This document shows, piece after piece, positions 38,355 through 42,048 of a stretch of DNA of 42,048 nucleotides. The stretch's first letter is position 1. Each line of letters opens with the position of its first letter. A model generated the notes under the pieces. It was not told where the DNA came from. It did not search any database and saw only the letters and a program-made list of their open reading frames with translations. The position numbers and the translations under genes were made by a program. This DNA is from Prevotella sp. (GTDB lineage Bacteria > Bacteroidota > Bacteroidia > Bacteroidales > Bacteroidaceae), in NCBI GenBank assembly GCA_017430675.1, contig JAFRMM010000140.1:1-42048 (forward strand), given 5' to 3'.

Positions 38355-40015
38355 TATCAAACAAAGAATATTCAGAAAACGTCGGAATTGCACACAGAAA
38401 GAAATATGCCCAATTCTTTACGCCAGAGGAGATATCCGATTTTATGGCAAGTTGGGTACTCTATAATTCTCACAAGTGCGCAGATATTTTAGACCCGGCT
38501 TTTGGCTTGGGTGTTTTCTGTCATTCTCTGTTGAAAATAAATAAGGACATAAAAGTAACTGGATATGATATTGATGACAAGGTGTTAAGTGCTGCTCAAG
38601 CCAATTTCTCATCTTTGAAAAAAAACGTCTCTATTCATAAACAAGATTATTTGAAATCATCATGGGATGACAAGTACGATGGTATCATTTGCAATCCTCC
38701 TTACTTGAAATTTCACGATTATAATAATACATATTATGTATCGGATGTAAACTCTCATTTGGGTATAAGCCTAAATGGCTTTACCAATATATACACCTTG
38801 TTTCTTCTGAAATCCCTATCGCAATTGAATAAAGGCGGACGATTGGCATATATTATACCGTCAGAGTTTTTAAACTCGGACTATGGTGTAGAAGTCAAAA
38901 GAGCCCTTATCAAAACAAACACTTTAAAACACGTGATAATAGTAGATTTTAAAGAGTGTGCTTTTGATGATGCCCTAACTACCGCTTCCATTTTGTTTTG
39001 TGAAAAGAATGACCGTACAGACAGCATTCGGTTTTCAACAATAAAGAATATCTCAGATCTTAGCACATGTTATAACAGATTCCAGTCATTTGCACCCAAG
39101 AATCTTGATGTTACCATAAAATGGAAGCAATATTATGAGCAGACAAATGCCTCTAAATATCTGCATCTTGTGCCATTTAACACATTCGCAAAAGTATCCA
39201 GGGGAATCGCAACAGGTGCAAACGACTTCTTCACTCTTAATCAGTCAAAACTTGACGATTTCAATATAAGAGAAAAATACGTTTTGCCTTGCATCTGCCA
39301 TTCCCAGGATGTGAAGACACCGTTTTTTACCTCGGACGATTTCTTATCATTGGCCAATGATAATAAAAACGTTTATCTGCTTAATGCCTGCGCAGACAAT
39401 GCAGACCCCCCTGTAAAAGAATATTTGGAATTAGGAAAGCAGCAAGACATCGATAAACGTTATCTTACTGCTAGTCGTACCCCTTGGTATGCCATAGAAA
39501 ATCGGCCACCATCCCCAATATGGGTTTCTGTTTTTAATCGAAGTGGTTTGCGTTTTGTGCGAAATGAGGCTAATGTCCATAATCTAACAACGTTCCATTG
39601 TGTATATAACAACGGAATAATAGAAACAGATGTGTTATTTGCATATCTTCTCACTTCTGTTGCAAAGCAAATATTCCTTGACAATTCCCGTCAATACGGC
39701 AATGGCCTTGTTAAGTTTGAACCAAATGACCTGAATAAGGGGATGGTTGTTGATTTGACTCTTTTAACGGAACGAGAGAAATATTATATTAAGGAAGTAT
39801 ATAAACGAATAAAGAACTACAAAGATGCCCCTGAAAAGTATATAGAACGGCTGGATTCATTTTTCAAAATGAAATATACAGGTGAGGAATATGATATAGA
39901 AGGACTTGTTTCGGATATAGAGCAATTAAATACGAATGAAGAGAAAAAGAAAAGATCCTACACCATCCCAACACAACGAATAAAACAACTAAATATCTTT
40001 GATATATTCCAGTAG
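38351..40015 (+). CDS. N6-adenine DNA methyltransferase of a type II restriction-modification system
   Basis: This enzyme would methylate adenine in the recognition site and protect the host from the adjacent nuclease. The 554-residue protein has gamma-class order: motif X-like KYAQFFTPEEISDFM (19-33), the AdoMet motif DPAFGLGVFCHSLL (48-61), and the catalytic NPPY (115-118), then a long C-terminal target-recognition region (PFNTFAKVSRGIATGANDFF, typical of Eco57I/TaqI-type enzymes). A related size is known for M.AccI (about 540 residues). The start codon overlaps the nuclease stop. Base composition is AT-rich, like its partner. Confidence 0.9.
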   Translation: MISNKEYSENVGIAHRKKYAQFFTPEEISDFMASWVLYNSHKCADILDPAFGLGVFCHSLLKINKDIKVTGYDIDDKVLSAAQANFSSLKKNVSIHKQDYLKSSWDDKYDGIICNPPYLKFHDYNNTYYVSDVNSHLGISLNGFTNIYTLFLLKSLSQLNKGGRLAYIIPSEFLNSDYGVEVKRALIKTNTLKHVIIVDFKECAFDDALTTASILFCEKNDRTDSIRFSTIKNISDLSTCYNRFQSFAPKNLDVTIKWKQYYEQTNASKYLHLVPFNTFAKVSRGIATGANDFFTLNQSKLDDFNIREKYVLPCICHSQDVKTPFFTSDDFLSLANDNKNVYLLNACADNADPPVKEYLELGKQQDIDKRYLTASRTPWYAIENRPPSPIWVSVFNRSGLRFVRNEANVHNLTTFHCVYNNGIIETDVLFAYLLTSVAKQIFLDNSRQYGNGLVKFEPNDLNKGMVVDLTLLTEREKYYIKEVYKRIKNYKDAPEKYIERLDSFFKMKYTGEEYDIEGLVSDIEQLNTNEEKKKRSYTIPTQRIKQLNIFDIFQ

Positions 40016-40148
40016 CATCCTGAGATCATCGTAGAGAGTGTTCCCGTTGCTCAGTCTGCCAAGAAGCAAGCCTGACGTGGAAATGGATAAATTGCACACA
40101 GCGGAGCCAGTGAAGTGAACCCCGTATGCACTAATCTGTAACTAACAT
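40016..40148. other. Spacer between the restriction-modification genes and recO
   Basis: These 133 bases between convergent genes carry no recognised gene or terminator. Composition returns to host-like GC at about 40016, which makes this the likely right edge of the acquired block. Confidence 0.5.
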
Positions 40149-40874
40149 TTACTGATACAACTCCTGTAATACCGCTACCGACTTCAGTTCAGGGAAATCC
40201 GTGAGATGGAGTCGGTAATAGGTCAGGGCGACGTCAAGAAGGCGGTTGCGCTCCTGGTGGGACATGCGGAAAAGATGCATCGTGGGGTAGTCCATGCGCA
40301 TCATCAGTTGCACCTTCTCCGCATCCTCAGGCTGGAGGAAATCACGATGCAGGGGAGGAACGGCGCAGAAGACGCTCTCGCGGAGGTCGAAATAATCGCC
40401 AGCGACATAGTCGTCTAAGTTCGGATAGAAACCGAGGAAGCGGCTGAGGCGCATCAGGAAAACCAAATGGAAATTGACGAAACGGTCTGCCTGACTGTCC
40501 AGCCACTGGATACTATTGACAATATAGTCGAACAGTGGCACGTTCTGCTGCTCGGAACGCAGGGCATAATACAGGAACTCGGCCACGAAGAACGAGATCG
40601 ACAGTTTCTGCGGCTCGAAGGGGATGGAAGAGAACGGGGAGGCCAGTCGTACGTCTTTGATCTTCTGCAGTTGAACTTTGGGCCGCACATCAGCCTCGAT
40701 CTCCAGCAATGTCAACGGCTGGAACAACTGTTTCTTCACCTTCGACTTCGTTGATTTCGGGATGCTGACGATGAACGACAGCCGTCCATGACTCCTGGTG
40801 AACATATCGACAATAAGTCGGGTCTCACCATACTTGAGGGAATGCAGTACAATCGCCTGTGTTTTCGTCAACAT
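40149..40874 (-). CDS. recO: DNA repair protein RecO
   Basis: RecO helps RecR load RecA at single-stranded gaps in the RecFOR pathway. The 241-residue product starts MLTKTQAIVLHSLKYGETRL, the OB-fold start typical of the family, followed by FTRSHGRLSFIV and a helical domain (FLGFYPNLDDYVAGDYFDLR). The start at 40874 is chosen because the family N-terminus begins there and the -7 element lies directly upstream; the longer frame to 41000 runs through the promoter. Bacteroidota RecO proteins often lack a full zinc motif, and none is seen here. It is transcribed away from the adjacent tRNA-Glu. Confidence 0.93.
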   Translation of the reverse strand: MLTKTQAIVLHSLKYGETRLIVDMFTRSHGRLSFIVSIPKSTKSKVKKQLFQPLTLLEIEADVRPKVQLQKIKDVRLASPFSSIPFEPQKLSISFFVAEFLYYALRSEQQNVPLFDYIVNSIQWLDSQADRFVNFHLVFLMRLSRFLGFYPNLDDYVAGDYFDLRESVFCAVPPLHRDFLQPEDAEKVQLMMRMDYPTMHLFRMSHQERNRLLDVALTYYRLHLTDFPELKSVAVLQELYQ

Positions 40875-40880
40875 ACGGCA

Positions 40881-40888
40881 CAAAGGTA
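40881..40888 (-). promoter_or_regulatory. Promoter -7 element of recO
   Basis: TACCTTTG on the minus strand lies only six bases upstream of the recO ATG, so a transcript from it would be leaderless or nearly so. Confidence 0.5.
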
Positions 40889-40960
40889 CGAAAAAGAAGT
40901 GAGAAGTGAGAAGCGAAAATTGAAAAGTTGATGGAAAAGAGCAAATTTCTTTAAGAATAT

Positions 40961-40991
40961 TTTGCCAATTGGAAAATTTGCAGTACCTTTG
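40961..40991 (+). promoter_or_regulatory. Promoter of tRNA-Glu (and possibly rpsT)
   Basis: TTTG (40961-40964) and TACCTTTG (40984-40991) are separated by 19 bases, the textbook Bacteroidota -33/-7 layout. The tRNA starts 20 bases further on. Confidence 0.75.
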
Positions 40992-41011
40992 CACCCGCAT
41001 TTTGCGAAGAC

Positions 41012-41086
41012 GGTCCGTTCGTCTATCGGTTAGGACGAGAGATTTTCATTCTCTAAAGAGGAGTTCGACTCTCCTACGGACTACCA
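41012..41086 (+). tRNA. tRNA-Glu (anticodon UUC)
   Basis: A full cloverleaf is visible. The acceptor stem is GGTCCGT/ACGGACT with discriminator A and encoded CCA (41084-41086). The anticodon stem AGAGA/TCTCT carries loop TTTTCAT, with anticodon TTC at 41045-41047. The T arm AGGAG/CTCCT has loop TTCGACT. Confidence 0.95.
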
Positions 41087-41231
41087 AAATTAAATCCGCC
41101 ATCTGCACAGCCAAGTGCTACCGGGCGACTGGGACAAGGTGGCGGAGGGTCCTGAAAAGGGTCCGCCCAGGGCAGCCGTAGAGGCGTAAGACCCACAAGC
41201 TTTATTAATCATTCAAATTCAAAATTAAAAA
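41087..41231 (+). other. GC-rich, structured spacer between tRNA-Glu and rpsT; candidate leader RNA
   Basis: About 110 GC-rich bases (41095-41200) contain TCCGCCA (41095-41101) complementary to TGGCGGA (41150-41156), and a second TCCGCC (41162-41167) that competes for the same GGCGGA. A small hairpin GCAC/GTGC (41105-41118) lies inside the first pairing. No separate rpsT promoter is seen, so this may be the rpsT leader of a tRNA-Glu-rpsT transcript. No known RNA family was recognised. Confidence 0.5.
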
Positions 41232-41486
41232 ATGGCAAACCACAAATCATCCGTGAAGAGAATCCGCCAGACAGAGAAGCGGGCACTTCACAACCACTAC
41301 TACGCAAAGACGATGCGTAACGCTGTGCGCAAACTCCGCGCCATGACTAACAAGGAAGAGGCTGCTGCCCTGTATCCGAAGGTGCAGAAGATGCTGGACA
41401 AGTTGGCAAAGACCAACATCATCCACAAGAACAAGGCCGCCAACCTGAAGTCAAGCCTTGCACAGCACATCAACAAGTTGGGATAA
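41232..41486 (+). CDS. rpsT: 30S ribosomal protein S20
   Basis: S20 is a primary binding protein of 16S rRNA in the small subunit. The 84-residue product is a basic helical bundle with the family pattern [27 protein letters not shown] and the C-terminal [19 protein letters not shown]. Length is normal. It lies 145 bases downstream of tRNA-Glu, after a structured spacer, and is followed by a strong terminator. Confidence 0.97.
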   Translation: MANHKSSVKRIRQTEKRALHNHYYAKTMRNAVRKLRAMTNKEEAAALYPKVQKMLDKLAKTNIIHKNKAANLKSSLAQHINKLG

Positions 41487-41506
41487 TAGACATCCAACAT
41501 AGGTTT

Positions 41507-41540
41507 AGCCGCAGCCCCGAAGGACTGCGGCTATTTTTTG
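41507..41540 (+). terminator. Rho-independent terminator of rpsT
   Basis: An 8-bp GC-rich stem (AGCCGCAG 41507-41514, CTGCGGCT 41525-41532) is followed by ATTTTTTG, 20 bases after the rpsT stop. Confidence 0.92.
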
Positions 41541-41552
41541 TAGTTTTTTAGC

Positions 41553-41571
41553 AGATAAACTATGTTTATCT
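41553..41571. promoter_or_regulatory. Inverted repeat in the gyrB promoter region
   Basis: AGATAAAC and GTTTATCT form a perfect 8-bp inverted repeat with a 3-base spacer. It ends 13 bases before the gyrB -7 box, where a -33 box would lie. It could be an operator; no regulator was recognised. Confidence 0.5.
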
Positions 41572-41584
41572 GAGATTTTTTTAG

Positions 41585-41592
41585 TACCTTTG
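41585..41592 (+). promoter_or_regulatory. Promoter -7 element of gyrB
   Basis: TACCTTTG fits TAnnTTTG and lies 25 bases before the gyrB start codon. The expected -33 TTTG is replaced by the inverted repeat at 41553-41571. Confidence 0.7.
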
Positions 41593-41617
41593 CAACCAAT
41601 TAGCAAAATACAAGAAA

Positions 41618-42048
41618 ATGACAGAAGAACAACTGAACCAAGAACAGAACTATTCCGCAAGTAATATTCAGGTACTTGAGGGACTGGAGGCTGTGCGTAA
41701 ACGCCCAGCCATGTATATCGGAGACATCAGTGAGAAGGGTCTCCACCACCTCGTTAACGAAACCGTCGATAACTCTATCGACGAAGCGATGGCAGGCTAC
41801 TGCACGCACATCGAGGTAACCATCAATGAAGACGGCTCCATTACCGTACAGGACAACGGACGTGGTATTCCCGTCGATGAACACGAGAAGATGCACAAGT
41901 CGGCCCTCGAGGTCGTTATGACTGTGCTGCATGCTGGTGGTAAGTTCGACAAGGGCTCGTACAAGGTGTCTGGTGGTCTGCATGGTGTGGGTGTAAGCTG
42001 CGTAAACGCGCTCTCTACCCACATGATGTCGCAGGTATTCCGTAACGG
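41618..42048 (+). CDS. gyrB: DNA gyrase subunit B, N-terminal part (runs off the window)
   Basis: GyrB is the ATPase subunit of DNA gyrase, which introduces negative supercoils. The 143 codons present cover the start of the GHKL ATPase domain: [20 protein letters not shown], the Mg/ATP-binding [18 protein letters not shown] (Asn and Glu), [11 protein letters not shown] and the ATP-lid start [18 protein letters not shown]. The ATG at 41618 follows the promoter by 25 bases. [11 protein letters not shown] is typical of GyrB; ParE cannot be wholly excluded from this fragment, but the N-terminus fits Bacteroidales GyrB. The 3' end is beyond the window. Confidence 0.95.
   Translation, partial: MTEEQLNQEQNYSASNIQVLEGLEAVRKRPAMYIGDISEKGLHHLVNETVDNSIDEAMAGYCTHIEVTINEDGSITVQDNGRGIPVDEHEKMHKSALEVVMTVLHAGGKFDKGSYKVSGGLHGVGVSCVNALSTHMMSQVFRN

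Noticed and set aside
40875..41000. N-terminal extension of RecO to 41000
   Set aside because: The extension passes through the recO promoter element and the divergent tRNA-Glu promoter, and it precedes the conserved RecO N-terminus.

Overview
The window is chromosomal DNA from a member of the Bacteroidales, most likely Prevotella or a close relative. The evidence is a set of promoters with the Bacteroidota -7 element TAnnTTTG instead of a sigma-70 -10 box, SPI and SPII leaders typical of Bacteroidota lipoproteins, a fused SecDF, DUF3737 and DUF3836 proteins, glycine-lipid acyltransferases, and a dcw cluster in the usual Bacteroidota order. Coding GC is clearly above 50% except for one AT-rich block at about 37.2-40.0 kb. 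Species assignment is inference.

Layout. 1-1149 is the 3' end of secDF, followed by a terminator and a tRNA-Arg(CCU) on the minus strand. 1436-4753 is a two-gene unit: a secreted GH43 glycosidase and a histidine acid phosphatase. 4731-9635 (minus) holds a PatB/MalY C-S lyase, a DUF3737 beta-helix protein and a secreted M16 peptidase, followed by a small DUF3836-like gene. 10510-12554 (+) is a pair of lipoproteins of unknown function. 12592-16487 (minus) is a tightly packed operon of three lipoproteins, an ECF sigma factor and an inner-membrane/outer-membrane spanning anti-sigma-like protein (Dma architecture). 16692-18538 (minus) is glsA-glsB for glycine lipids.

18756-34530 is a complete dcw cluster: mraZ, rsmH, ftsL, ftsI, murE, mraY, murD, ftsW, murG, murC, ftsQ, ftsA, ftsZ. 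It is preceded by a three-repeat MraZ box and followed by an HU-like gene and a terminator. It supplies most cytoplasmic and lipid-linked peptidoglycan precursor steps (MurC, D, E, MraY, MurG), the septal synthase pair FtsW-FtsI and the Z-ring proteins. murF, murB and ddl are not in the window.

35257-40015 is accessory: an orphan VirE-like ATPase, a 590-bp intergenic region with a palindrome array, and an AT-rich AccI-like type II restriction-modification pair. The window closes with recO (minus), tRNA-Glu(UUC), rpsT and the start of gyrB.

The most unusual signals are non-coding. First, two copies, 20 kb apart, of a triple 16-bp palindrome array with an exact 22-bp period and a conserved flank, each upstream of a minus-strand transcription unit. 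Second, a different short tandem repeat (8, 10 or 16 bp units) fills each of five spacers in the dcw cluster, several starting on or before the stop codon of the upstream gene. Neither has been matched to a described system here; genome-wide searches would decide.
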